From positions 1-59,402 of the forward strand of contig JAHHQU010000005.1 of assembly GCA_020026225.1 (NCBI GenBank): a DNA stretch of 59,402 bases, in the 5' to 3' direction. Positions within the stretch are counted from its first letter, which is position 1; each line of letters opens with the position of its first letter. This document shows positions 50,501 through 59,291 of this stretch, piece by piece. A program made the position numbers and the translations under genes. The notes beneath the pieces are model-generated. The model saw only the letters and a program-made list of their open reading frames with translations. It was not told where the DNA came from and searched no databases. The DNA comes from Phocaeicola sp. (GTDB taxonomy: Bacteria > Bacteroidota > Bacteroidia > Bacteroidales > Bacteroidaceae).

Positions 50501-51596
50501 TGTCACCTTCCGAATCTTCTATAATGGCATTGATGCGGTTGTCAACCAGTGACTCCTTTTCTGTAGGAGTGTGCTTGATCCACTTGTAACTTTCATATTT
50601 CTCAGAGTAGATAGTAATTCCCGTAGGATAAATTACATTCCATATTCTGTTGGCCTTGTCGATGCAGATATCCTTTACGATACTGCCGTTCATCTTATTC
50701 GACTCTTCGTAATTTTCCTTCAAGAAGTGCATGAATTTTCGTTTTCTTAAATTCAGTTTATACACTCCACTTCCATCGGTGGCGATAAGCACTTCGTTCG
50801 GGTTTTTGTAATACGGTTTGATGGTATTGATGCCTACATCCTTTAATTCGTTGCCAAGGTTGATGATTTCCTTGCTATTGAAATCGTAGAGGTAGAGTCC
50901 GTTCAAAAGGGTGCTGATAATCAAATTATCTGTTTCCTTGTGGAAATAAATGTAGTTAATCAGATTGATGTTGTCAACGCTGATACGTTCATTTTGTGAG
51001 AAAGTCTTGTCTTGGAACGAACATTGATAGATGTACTTGTTGGTAGCGAAGAAGAATTTCCCGTTTTCTCCTTCGGTGACGCAATTGATATCTCCTTCCA
51101 AAAAACGGGAGGTCACATAGCTGGTATCTTGCTTTGCATCATACTGCACCAGCTCATTTTCGCAGCAGAACCAGAAAATCTGTTTGCTGTCGAGGAAAGT
51201 GGCGGTGATGGGTTTACCTCTCAAAGCAGGAAAATTGGCCCGTAAATTAAATACGAGAACGAACTGATCTTTCATTTCGTCGTATTTGAATACATAACCG
51301 TCCTTCCCATATTCCCATAGGGTATTTTCAGAGTCTACGGTAATGTGGTTGATGTCAGGATAAAAGTGGGCACTTTTTCCATCAATGTTGAGATTATAAT
51401 GAATGAAATATTTCCCGTCATAGCGGTCTACTCCTTTGTGGGTCAGAATCCAAATGTAGTCTTGAACTCCCTGTTCAATGGAGAGAACACGGCGACTGCT
51501 CAGTCCGTCTTCAATTCCAATATATCGGAACACTTGTGCATTTGCAGATAAAGAAGTGACGACGAGAAAGAATAATATCAGAATTCTTTGCATCAT
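47592..51596 (-). CDS. Hybrid two-component system sensor/regulator (HTCS)
   Basis: A 1334-residue one-protein signalling system. Signal peptide 1-20; a periplasmic beta-propeller of Reg_prop repeats (~25-680, e.g. IGIEDGLSSRRVLSIEQ, NRINAIIEDSEGDIWFGT); a Y_Y_Y domain (~690-760); a membrane segment near 770-795; a histidine kinase with FIHTAHDIRTPLTLIKAP (His817) and ATPase motifs DTGIGIPQ and GSGVGML; a receiver domain with Asp1123 in LILSDVMMPIMDG; and a C-terminal AraC-type DNA-binding domain ending at GVTPSTYMKQ. In Bacteroides such proteins usually sense glycans and drive nearby polysaccharide loci. Here the downstream genes are CHR transporters and an ABC importer, with no SusCD. It may control its own operon (inference). 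Confidence 0.96.
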   Translation of the reverse strand: MMQRILILFFLVVTSLSANAQVFRYIGIEDGLSSRRVLSIEQGVQDYIWILTHKGVDRYDGKYFIHYNLNIDGKSAHFYPDINHITVDSENTLWEYGKDGYVFKYDEMKDQFVLVFNLRANFPALRGKPITATFLDSKQIFWFCCENELVQYDAKQDTSYVTSRFLEGDINCVTEGENGKFFFATNKYIYQCSFQDKTFSQNERISVDNINLINYIYFHKETDNLIISTLLNGLYLYDFNSKEIINLGNELKDVGINTIKPYYKNPNEVLIATDGSGVYKLNLRKRKFMHFLKENYEESNKMNGSIVKDICIDKANRIWNVIYPTGITIYSEKYESYKWIKHTPTEKESLVDNRINAIIEDSEGDIWFGTCNGISCYYSKENKWKTYLSEGSPDAHNANRIFISLCESTPGVILAGGYMSGTYRIQKHSGKVDYVLQSTTGQNITPDKYIRSIFRDKNGTIWGGGYYSLRNYDPKTQTTQLYHTTYPITLVSKKDDNFLWIGTINGLYTFDRTSKNMQKYPLSDKVGCVNAIYQSENDSLTYIATYGNGLYVIDNVKNTDRNFNTTNCGLTTNNVYSIIPNGKGDFFLGTDNGLVFFDISEHLATHWTKEQGLLASSFNQNAAIHTRDGKMYFGSDEGAIVIADNINFPRHFSSHMIFENLNIMFQAVHPKEEGSPLDKLLNETTLLNLSYNQNTFSFNVSSINYDNPSNILYSWKLEGFYDQWTEPSTDNLIRYTNLSPGNYTLKVRAYLLDNNQFLEEKCIQIIVGRPYWLIFWAFLVYALILCGTIYALLRYQVIKKDRLTSQAKINFFIHTAHDIRTPLTLIKAPLGEILMKEQLSDEGLTNLNLAIQNTDNLSELANNLMNFQKEELYSSKVVVEKEELNHYIQSYLKHFESYAEQKELTLKFNSSFETLEVWIDRNKMDSILRNLISNALKYTPIGGAVTIETSYSKNIWSMKITDTGIGIPQKDQKKLFKFLFRGKNVTNQLIAGSGVGMLLTYRLIQNHQGKITFNSKENAGTSFLLSFPIWSKHYSYKEAEQKNKDLVSSTLMQDHTDILPEELPAQQTHPEGTPRILVVEDNTSLRLFLVQALSDTYITDSASNGAEALKKTTKCPPDLILSDVMMPIMDGHEMCRRLKNNMETSHIPIILLTALNDKEHILDGLKMRADRYIVKPFDLSVLKANISNVLENRNLLRHRLQKTLVESLKENPPVSEEEPSTLLSELDDEFIQRVTQLIKDGLSDGLNVDTLCAAVNMSRTSFYNKIKALTGIAPAELIRNIRMQEAGILLKSKRYSVSEVSQLLGFADPKYFTDTFKKHYGVTPSTYMKQETMK

Positions 51597-51662
51597 ATTG
51601 AATGAATCAATCGTTTATGCAAATTTCGCAAAAAATGATGGCTTATCAAAATATAAATGAAA

Positions 51663-51698
51663 AAAGGTTTCCTTCATTCTGAGACGAAGGAAACCTTT
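51663..51698 (-). terminator. Terminator after purL
   Basis: A perfect 13-bp stem (AAAGGTTTCCTTC at 51663-51675 with GAAGGAAACCTTT at 51686-51698) and a 10-nt loop, with A/T flanks, 34 bp beyond the purL stop on the minus strand. It separates purL from the hybrid sensor operon. Confidence 0.9.
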
Positions 51699-51731
51699 AT
51701 AAGTTAAAATCTTATGTGTATAAGATTGATA

Positions 51732-54700
51732 TTATTTCTTGTTAGCTTCCACCCATTTGCGAGCGTTTACGAAAGCTTCCATCCACGGAGTGATCTGGTC
51801 GCTGTGAACGCGGTCTGCTGGGTAATATGCATTTTCCCAAGGGAAGCAAGCACGTTCCAAGTGAGGCATCATAGCCAAATGACGGCCATCCTGTGAAGCG
51901 ATACCAGCTACGCTGTAATCAGAACCGTTAGGGTTGCCTGGGTATTCATCGTAAGAATACTTCAAGACTACGTTGTAGTGATCTTCTGGATAAGGCAATG
52001 AGAACTTACCTTCACCGTGAGCTACCCAAATACCGAGTTTAGAACCGCTCAAAGAGCCGAACATTACGCTGCGGTTCATAGGAACAGTTACACCCAAGAA
52101 GGCTGATTCAAACTTGTGAGAGTCGTTATGCAGCATCTTGCCTTTCTTCTTGTCTTCTGGAGTGATCAAACCTAATTCCATCATCAACTGGCAACCGTTA
52201 CATACACCGAGTGACAAGGTGTCTTTACGAGCGTAGAAGTTGTCGATAGCAGCTTTTGCTTTCGGGTTGTACAAGATACTTGCTGCCCATCCCTTAGCAG
52301 AACCAAGAACGTCGGAGTTAGAGAAACCACCGCAGAATACGATGAAGTTTACATCTTCCAAAGTTTCACGTCCGCTTACAAGGTCGGTCATCATCACGTC
52401 TTTCACGTCAAAACCAGCCAAGTACATCATGTAAGCCATTTCACGTTCACCGTTTGTACCTTTAGCACGGATGATAGCTGCTTTCACGCCTGATGGAGTA
52501 CGGCGGTCTGGGTCCAAACCGAATTGTGAAAGTTTACCGGTAAATGAAGGATCGAATGCAAATTCGATAGGCTGCTGTTCGTAGTTTTCGAAACGTTTCT
52601 TCGCACAGCCGTTCATGCTCTGTTTGCGATCCAACAAGTAAGAAGTTGAGTACCATACTTCACGCAAATAGTCGATACCGAACTGGTAAGTTGCGTCGTT
52701 CTTAGTAACGAGGATATGACGTTCGTCGGTTGGAGTACCAATCTTCACGAAGCCTACACCGGCGTCTTCCAAAATCTTCTTTACTTCAGCCTTGTTCTTA
52801 TCGGCTACCTGGATAACGATACCTGGGTTTTCAGCGAACAAAATCTTAACGATGTCGTCAGACTTAATCTTATCCAAACTGATTTCCATACCGCCTTCTG
52901 TATTCGCGAAGCACATTTCAAGCAATGTAGTAATCATACCACCTGCAGAAATATCGTGACCAGCCAACAGCAAGCCTTTGTTAACCAATTCCTGAACAGC
53001 CAAGAATGCGTCGCGGAAGTATTCTGGATTCTGAACGGTAGGAACGTCGTCGCCTACCTTATTTAATGACTGAGCAAATGCAGAACCGCCCAATCTTAAT
53101 TCATCGAAACTGAAGTCAACGTGATAGAATGTAGACTTAGGATCGTTTACCATGACTGGAGAAACTACCTTCTTAACGTCTGAAACTTCACCGCCAGCTG
53201 AAACGATTACAGTACCTGGGCTGACAATCTTTTCACCGTTAGGATACTTCTGAGTCATTGACAAAGAGTCTTTACCGGTAGGTACGTTAATCTGCAATGC
53301 ACAGCAGAAATCAGACAATGCTTTAACAGCTTTGTACAGACGAGCGTCTTCACCTTCCTGAGAGCGGCAAGGCCACATCCAGTTGGCTGACAATGAGATG
53401 CTGTCCATGCCTTCTGCCATCGGAGCCCAAACCAAGTTGGTCAAAGCTTCAGATACAGCCAATACAGAACCCTTGGCTGAATCAGCCAAAGCAGCCTGAG
53501 GAGCATGGCCCAAAGCTGTAGCGATACCTTTTTCACCACGATAGTCGAGGGCAACGACACCACAGTCGCTCAAAGGCAACTGGATTTCACCCTGACACTG
53601 CTGGCGTGCAATCTTACCTGTTACAGAACGGTCTACCTTATTGGTTAACCAGTCTTTACAAGCGACAGCTTCCAACTGCAATACGCGGTTGATGTATTCG
53701 TTTAATTTAGTGATATCGTAAGAAACGTTTTCGTAGTGACGTTCTACGGTCTTGTCAATCATATAAGTCTTAGGAGAAGAACCGAACATCTGGTCAACAG
53801 CCAAGTCGAATGGACGAACGCCGTCAGCCTGTTCAAATGCGAAACGATGGTCGCCGGTTGTTTCACCGACTACGTACATCGGAGCACGTTCACGTTCTGC
53901 AATCTTGCGTACATGTTCCAATTTTTTTTCATCAATCAACAATCCCATACGTTCCTGAGATTCGTTGGCGATGATTTCTTTTGCAGACAAAGTTTCGTCA
54001 CCGATAGGCAACTTGTCCATGTGAATCAAACCACCGCAATCTTCTACCAACTCTGACAAGCAGTTTACATGACCTGCTGAACCGTGGTCGTGGATAGATA
54101 CGATTGGGTTTTCATCTTCTTCACACAATGCACGCACTACGTTGTAAGCACGTTTCTGCATTTCTGCATTGGCACGCTGTACTGCGTTCAATTCGATACC
54201 AGAAGAATAGCGACCTGTTTCAACTGAAGAAACAGAACCACCACCTAAACCGATGCGGTAGTTGTCACCACCTACAACCACAACTTTGTTGCCTGGTTCT
54301 GGAGCACCCTTCAAGCAATCGCGCTGTGTACCGTAACCAACACCACCTGCCAACATGATAACTTTATCGTAAGCATATTTTTCGTTGTTTTCCTGGTGTT
54401 CGAAAGTCAATACAGAACCACAGATAAGTGGCTGGCCGAATTTGTTACCGAAGTCAGAAGCACCGTTTGACGCTTTGATCAAGATCTGTTCTGGAGTCTG
54501 GTACAACCATTCACGTACAGGAAGAATGTTTTCCCAGTCGCGACCTTCGTCGGTACGTGGATAAGAAGTCATGTAGACAGCAGTACCTGCGATAGGCCAA
54601 GAACCTTTACCACCACCCATACGGTCGCGGATTTCACCACCTGTACCGGTAGAAGCACCGTTGAACGGTTCAACTGTAGTAGGGAAGTTGTGTGTTTCAG

Positions 54701-55439
54701 CTTTCAAAGAGATGACTGATTTCACATCTTTGATGACGAAGTAGTCGGCTGTTGAATGATCGTTTGGAGCGAACTGCTCAATAACTGGACCTTCAGCAAA
54801 GGCTACGTTGTCTTTGTATGCAGAAATGATTTTATTCGGATTTTCCTGAGTAGTTCTCTTGATCATCTGGAACAATGAAGATTCCATTTCTTCACCGTCG
54901 ATGATGAATGTACCACCAAAGATTTTGTGGCGGCAGTGTTCAGAGTTGATCTGAGCGAAACCGAAGACTTCAGAGTCAGTCAATTTACGTCCCAAGTCTT
55001 TTTCTACCTTCAAAAGATAGTCCATTTCTTCGCGAGAAAGAGCCAGACCTTCTTTTTCGTTATATTCTTCCAAGTTTTCGATGTAGACGATAGGCTGAGG
55101 AGTGTGTTTTACCTCAAAGATGTTTTGATCCAAGCCCTTGTACATACGCTGCAACATAGGGTCGTATTCTGCGCTCTCGTCTTTTACTGGAAAATATTCC
55201 TCGATACGGCGGATTTCTCCGTCCAATCCCATGTTCTGAGTGATTTCCACTGCATTGGTACTCCACGGAGTAATCATCTCACGGCGGGGGCCGATGAAGC
55301 ATCCTTTCAGATTTTCTTCTTTTTCCACAGTGGCTTCTCCATAAAGCCAGCACAATTTTTTGATGTCTTCAGCATTCAATTCCTGACAGCATGCTGTAGC
55401 AATCACACTGTTTGTTTGGGTTCTGAAAAATAGAATCAT
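51732..55439 (-). CDS. purL: Phosphoribosylformylglycinamidine synthase (large, single-chain)
   Basis: A 1235-residue enzyme of purine synthesis that converts FGAR to FGAM with glutamine and ATP. It is the large single-chain type: N-terminal PurS-like part, linker (QINSEHCRHKIFGGTF), two AIR-synthase-like halves (KAETHNFPTTVEPFNGASTGTGGEIRD; VPTGKDSLSM), and a C-terminal class I glutaminase (VKAAIIRAKGTNGEREMAYM, nucleophile in LGVCNGCQLMMELGL, His in WVAHGEGKF). It has its own promoter and terminator. Confidence 0.97.
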   Translation of the reverse strand: MILFFRTQTNSVIATACCQELNAEDIKKLCWLYGEATVEKEENLKGCFIGPRREMITPWSTNAVEITQNMGLDGEIRRIEEYFPVKDESAEYDPMLQRMYKGLDQNIFEVKHTPQPIVYIENLEEYNEKEGLALSREEMDYLLKVEKDLGRKLTDSEVFGFAQINSEHCRHKIFGGTFIIDGEEMESSLFQMIKRTTQENPNKIISAYKDNVAFAEGPVIEQFAPNDHSTADYFVIKDVKSVISLKAETHNFPTTVEPFNGASTGTGGEIRDRMGGGKGSWPIAGTAVYMTSYPRTDEGRDWENILPVREWLYQTPEQILIKASNGASDFGNKFGQPLICGSVLTFEHQENNEKYAYDKVIMLAGGVGYGTQRDCLKGAPEPGNKVVVVGGDNYRIGLGGGSVSSVETGRYSSGIELNAVQRANAEMQKRAYNVVRALCEEDENPIVSIHDHGSAGHVNCLSELVEDCGGLIHMDKLPIGDETLSAKEIIANESQERMGLLIDEKKLEHVRKIAERERAPMYVVGETTGDHRFAFEQADGVRPFDLAVDQMFGSSPKTYMIDKTVERHYENVSYDITKLNEYINRVLQLEAVACKDWLTNKVDRSVTGKIARQQCQGEIQLPLSDCGVVALDYRGEKGIATALGHAPQAALADSAKGSVLAVSEALTNLVWAPMAEGMDSISLSANWMWPCRSQEGEDARLYKAVKALSDFCCALQINVPTGKDSLSMTQKYPNGEKIVSPGTVIVSAGGEVSDVKKVVSPVMVNDPKSTFYHVDFSFDELRLGGSAFAQSLNKVGDDVPTVQNPEYFRDAFLAVQELVNKGLLLAGHDISAGGMITTLLEMCFANTEGGMEISLDKIKSDDIVKILFAENPGIVIQVADKNKAEVKKILEDAGVGFVKIGTPTDERHILVTKNDATYQFGIDYLREVWYSTSYLLDRKQSMNGCAKKRFENYEQQPIEFAFDPSFTGKLSQFGLDPDRRTPSGVKAAIIRAKGTNGEREMAYMMYLAGFDVKDVMMTDLVSGRETLEDVNFIVFCGGFSNSDVLGSAKGWAASILYNPKAKAAIDNFYARKDTLSLGVCNGCQLMMELGLITPEDKKKGKMLHNDSHKFESAFLGVTVPMNRSVMFGSLSGSKLGIWVAHGEGKFSLPYPEDHYNVVLKYSYDEYPGNPNGSDYSVAGIASQDGRHLAMMPHLERACFPWENAYYPADRVHSDQITPWMEAFVNARKWVEANKK

Positions 55440-55485
55440 AGCACTTATTTAGTTTTTACTGAAAATACAGTATTTAATTATTGTG

Positions 55486-55516
55486 CAAAGTTAAATAAAA
55501 CCCTCTTTTTGTGAAA
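55486..55516 (-). promoter_or_regulatory. Promoter of purL
   Basis: Minus strand: TTTC (55516-55513, one mismatch), a 19-bp spacer, and TAACTTTG (55493-55486, a full -7 match). The start codon at 55439 is ~47 bp downstream. I do not recognise a purine riboswitch in the short leader. Confidence 0.65.
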
Positions 55517-55569
55517 GAAATTAAGCATGAATTATAGGTACTTTCGCAAAAAAGTGTCATCTTTGCAGT

Positions 55570-56229
55570 ATGAATTGGATTGAACAGGTAACGATACTTG
55601 ATTTGTTGGTGAAAGGTCTGGTCATCGGGGTGGTCGTGTCTGCTCCGTTGGGTCCAGTGGGCGTTCTTTGTATTCAGCGTACGTTGAATAAAGGACGCTG
55701 GTTTGGATTTGTAACGGGTCTAGGAGCCGCTTTAAGCGATATTTGTTATGCATTCCTTACGGGATACGGCATGAGCTTCATGGATGAATTCATCATGAAG
55801 CATCAGGTCCTTTTACAGATATTGGGCAGCATCATGTTGTTCGTTTTCGGCGTTTATACGTTCCGCAGCAATCCGGTGAAGGAATTGCGCCCCGTTTCTT
55901 TTAAAAGAGGAACTTATCTGCATAATTTTATAACGGCTTTTTTCGTTACATTCTCTAACCCGTTGATTATCTTTTTGTTCATAGGCTTGTTTGCCCGATT
56001 CTCTTTCGTTATGCCAGGCAGTCCTCTCGGCTTTCAGTTGGTAGGTTATCTAGCCATTATCATGGGGGCTGTTTTGTGGTGGCTCAGTACGACGTACTTC
56101 GTCAATAAAGTTCGCACGCATTTCAATGTCCGAGGTATTTGGGTCTTGAATCGCGTGATAGGCAGCGTGGTAATGGTTGCTTCTCTCGTGGGACTGGTGT
56201 TGGCTTTCTATGGAAATTCTTTGTATTGA
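55570..56229 (+). CDS. LysE-family amino-acid exporter
   Basis: A 219-residue inner-membrane protein with about six hydrophobic segments. The first segment carries the family signature: VVVSAPLGPVGVLCIQRTLNKGRWFGFVTGLGAALSDICYAF. A further block, ITAFFVTFSNPLIIFLFIGLFARF, is also typical. The family exports amino acids or related small molecules; the substrate here is unknown. It lies divergent from purL and is followed 2 bp later by the DUF4924 gene, so it heads a small operon with DUF4924 and rfbD. Confidence 0.9.
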   Translation: MNWIEQVTILDLLVKGLVIGVVVSAPLGPVGVLCIQRTLNKGRWFGFVTGLGAALSDICYAFLTGYGMSFMDEFIMKHQVLLQILGSIMLFVFGVYTFRSNPVKELRPVSFKRGTYLHNFITAFFVTFSNPLIIFLFIGLFARFSFVMPGSPLGFQLVGYLAIIMGAVLWWLSTTYFVNKVRTHFNVRGIWVLNRVIGSVVMVASLVGLVLAFYGNSLY

Positions 56230-56231
56230 TC

Positions 56232-56774
56232 ATGTATATTTCTCAACAGTTAAAACAACAAAATATAGCAGAGTATCTGCTCTATATGTGGCAGGTAGAA
56301 GATCTTATTCGTGCAAACGAATTTGACATGAATAAGATAAAGAAAACAATTGTGGATCCTTATCCGGTTTCGGAAGAACAGAAGAAGGCGTTGGCCCAGT
56401 GGTATGAGGATCTGATTAATATGATGCACGATGAAGGGGTGATGGAGAAAGGGCACCTTCAAATTAATCGGAATATTATTGTGTGGCTCACAGACTTGCA
56501 TCTGCAATTGCTCAAGTCGCCGAAATTTCCTTATTACAGTGCTGCTTATTACAAGGCTCTTCCTTTCATTGTAGAGTTGCGTGCCAAAGGTGCCGATAAG
56601 GATGCTCCGGAACTGGAGACATGTTTTGATGCCATGTACGGCGTGCTGCTTTTGAAACTTCAGAAGAAAGAAGTGACTGAAGAAACTCAGAAGGCCATTA
56701 AGGTCATCAGTGATTTGCTGGCGATTTTGGCTGGATATTATATTAAAGATAAAAAGGGAGAACTCGAACTATGA
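56232..56774 (+). CDS. DUF4924-family protein
   Basis: About 180 residues from the ATG at 56232 (MYISQQLKQQNIAEYLLYMWQVEDLIRANEFD); the longer frame from 56139 overlaps the LysE gene and is unlikely. A mostly helical cytosolic protein, matching the Bacteroidales family DUF4924 in its N-terminal NIAEYLLYMWQ-ED-IRA block. Function unknown. It sits 2 bp after the exporter gene and its stop overlaps the rfbD start as ATGA, so all three are translationally linked. Confidence 0.75.
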   Translation: MYISQQLKQQNIAEYLLYMWQVEDLIRANEFDMNKIKKTIVDPYPVSEEQKKALAQWYEDLINMMHDEGVMEKGHLQINRNIIVWLTDLHLQLLKSPKFPYYSAAYYKALPFIVELRAKGADKDAPELETCFDAMYGVLLLKLQKKEVTEETQKAIKVISDLLAILAGYYIKDKKGELEL

Positions 56775-57646
56775 AGAATATCTTGATTACCGGAGTGAAA
56801 GGGCAACTGGGCTGTGAAATGCGTCTGCTGGCCGAAGAAAATGAAGGATACAATTATTTCTTTACGGATATCAATGAATTGAATATCTGTGATGAACAGG
56901 CTGTAAAGGATTATGTAATTCGTAATCAAATAGATATTATTGTCAATTGTGCTGCGTATACTGCTGTAGACAAGGCTGAGGATGATCCGAAACTTTGTAA
57001 CGAACTGAACCATAATGCTCCGGGGTATTTGGCGAAGGCTATCGCTAACCGTAAGGGGTACTTGATTCAGATTTCTACAGATTATGTGTTCGATGGAACT
57101 TCACATATCCCATACAATGAAGAGCACACTCCTTGTCCGAATTCAGTGTATGGCATCACTAAATTAGCCGGTGAAAAAGAGGCTATGCGTTATTGTAAGA
57201 ATACCATGATTATTCGTACAGCATGGTTGTATTCCGTTTTTGGAAACAATTTTGTGAAGACGATGATTCGACTGGGAGAAGAACGCGATCAGTTGGGAGT
57301 GATATTCGACCAGATTGGTACACCGACTTATGCTCGTGATTTGGCGGTAGCTATCTTTACGGCTATCAATAAAGGCATTGTTCCCGGTATTTACCACTTC
57401 AGTAACGAAGGAGTTTGTTCTTGGTATGATTTTGCGAAGGAAATTCACTATTGTGCAGGAATTACGGATTGTCATGTAAGCCCGTTGCATACGGAAGATT
57501 ATCCGACTAAGGCTTCTCGACCGCATTATTCTGTGCTTGACAAGACCAAGTTCAAACAAATTTACGGAGTGGAAATTCCTTATTGGAAGGATAGTTTGCT
57601 GGAATGCATCGCTTTCCTTCGTAAATTGCATGAAAACGAGGGATGA
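56771..57646 (+). CDS. rfbD: dTDP-4-dehydrorhamnose reductase
   Basis: A 291-residue short-chain dehydrogenase that makes dTDP-L-rhamnose, the last step of the Rml pathway. Signatures: ILITGVKGQLGCEM (nucleotide loop), IIVNCAAYTAVDKAEDDP, QISTDYVFDGTS, and the catalytic YGITKLAGEKEA with Tyr and Lys. The pathway genes rfbA-C are not in the window, so this copy lies apart from them or serves alone. Start overlaps the DUF4924 stop by four bases. Confidence 0.95.
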   Translation: MKNILITGVKGQLGCEMRLLAEENEGYNYFFTDINELNICDEQAVKDYVIRNQIDIIVNCAAYTAVDKAEDDPKLCNELNHNAPGYLAKAIANRKGYLIQISTDYVFDGTSHIPYNEEHTPCPNSVYGITKLAGEKEAMRYCKNTMIIRTAWLYSVFGNNFVKTMIRLGEERDQLGVIFDQIGTPTYARDLAVAIFTAINKGIVPGIYHFSNEGVCSWYDFAKEIHYCAGITDCHVSPLHTEDYPTKASRPHYSVLDKTKFKQIYGVEIPYWKDSLLECIAFLRKLHENEG

Positions 57647-57722
57647 TAGAAGAGGATAGGGGACTGGCAGGTCCTCGCAATTACTTCTCCCTTGCATTAA
57701 GAAAATAACATTATCATCATAT

Positions 57723-59291
57723 ATGAATCAAGAAATAGAAAGAAGACGTACGTTTGCCATTATTGCGCATCCGGATGCCGGTAAGACTTCATTGACTGAA
57801 AAGCTGTTGCTTTTCGGTGGTCAGATTCAGGTGGCAGGAGCGGTAAAGTCAAACAAGATTAAGAAGACTGCTACATCCGACTGGATGGATATAGAAAAGC
57901 AGCGTGGTATCTCAGTAACTACCTCCGTGATGGAGTTTGATTACCATGATTATAAGATAAATATCTTGGATACTCCGGGACACCAGGACTTTGCGGAAGA
58001 TACTTTCCGTACGCTTACTGCTGTAGATAGCGTTATTATTGTTGTCGACGGAGCGAAGGGTGTGGAAACTCAGACTCGTAAATTGATGGAAGTGTGCCGT
58101 ATGCGTAATACGCCGGTGATTATTTTCATCAATAAGATGGACCGTGAGGCAAAAGACCCGTTCGATTTGTTGGATGAAATGGAAGAAGAGCTTGCTATTA
58201 ATGTACGTCCATTGACTTGGCCGATTGAAAGCGGTCCTCGTTTTAAGGGGGTATATAACTTATATGAAAAGAAATTGAACCTCTTCCAGCCTTCGAAGCA
58301 GGTGGTGACCGAGAAGGTTGAAGTGGATATCCATACTGAAGATTTGGATAATCATATCGGTAGTCCGTTGGCTCAGAAACTTCGTGATGAGTTGGAGCTG
58401 ATTGACGGTGTTTATCCAGAATTTGATGTGCAGGCTTATAAGCGCGGTGAATTGGCTCCGGTGTTCTTCGGTTCTGCTTTGAACAACTTCGGTGTTCAGG
58501 AATTGTTGGATTGCTTCGTTGAAATCGCACCAAGTCCTCAACCGGTTGAAGCGGTGGAACGTGAGGTGACTCCCGATGAACCGAAGTTTACGGGTTTTGT
58601 CTTTAAGATTACGGCAAATATTGACCCTAATCATCGTTCTTGTGTGGCTTTCTGTAAGGTATGCTCTGGTAAGTTTACCCGTAATACTCCGTATTTGCAT
58701 GTCCGTCACAACAAGACCATGCGTTTTTCTTCGCCCACCCAGTTTATGGCTCAGCGTAAGACGACTGTCGATGAGGCTTGGGCTGGTGACATCATCGGCC
58801 TTCCAGATAATGGAGTGTTCAAGATTGGTGATACCTTGACCGAAGGTGAAAATCTTCATTTCAAGGGATTGCCTAGCTTCTCACCGGAAATGTTCAAATA
58901 TATTGAAAATGCTGATCCGATGAAGACAAAGCAGTTGAACAAGGGTATCGACCAGCTGATGGACGAAGGTGTGGCACAGTTGTTCGTCAACCAGTTCAAT
59001 GGACGTAAGATTATCGGTACTGTAGGTCAGTTGCAGTTTGAGGTTATCCAGTATCGTTTGGAAAATGAATACAATGCAAAATGTCGTTGGGAACCGTTGA
59101 GCTTGTACAAGGCTTGTTGGATTGAAAGTGAAGATCCGGAAGAATTGGAAGCATTCAAGAAACGTAAGTTCCAGTATATGGCAAAAGACCGTGATGGTCG
59201 TGATGTATTCTTGGCTGATAGTGGATATGTATTGCAGATGGCTCAGATTGACTTTAAGAATATCAAGTTCCACTTTACATCCGAATTCTAA
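57723..59291 (+). CDS. prfC: Peptide chain release factor 3
   Basis: A 522-residue translational GTPase that recycles RF1/RF2 after termination. G motifs: AHPDAGKTSLTEKLL (G1), ISVTTS (G2), DTPGHQDFAEDTFRTL (G3), and INKMDREAKD (G4). The VAGAVKSNKIKKTATSDWMDIEKQRGISVT block is specific to RF3, and the C-terminal domain ends MAQIDFKNIKFHFTSEF. Complete and of normal length. It follows rfbD after ~75 bp. Confidence 0.97.
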   Translation: MNQEIERRRTFAIIAHPDAGKTSLTEKLLLFGGQIQVAGAVKSNKIKKTATSDWMDIEKQRGISVTTSVMEFDYHDYKINILDTPGHQDFAEDTFRTLTAVDSVIIVVDGAKGVETQTRKLMEVCRMRNTPVIIFINKMDREAKDPFDLLDEMEEELAINVRPLTWPIESGPRFKGVYNLYEKKLNLFQPSKQVVTEKVEVDIHTEDLDNHIGSPLAQKLRDELELIDGVYPEFDVQAYKRGELAPVFFGSALNNFGVQELLDCFVEIAPSPQPVEAVEREVTPDEPKFTGFVFKITANIDPNHRSCVAFCKVCSGKFTRNTPYLHVRHNKTMRFSSPTQFMAQRKTTVDEAWAGDIIGLPDNGVFKIGDTLTEGENLHFKGLPSFSPEMFKYIENADPMKTKQLNKGIDQLMDEGVAQLFVNQFNGRKIIGTVGQLQFEVIQYRLENEYNAKCRWEPLSLYKACWIESEDPEELEAFKKRKFQYMAKDRDGRDVFLADSGYVLQMAQIDFKNIKFHFTSEF

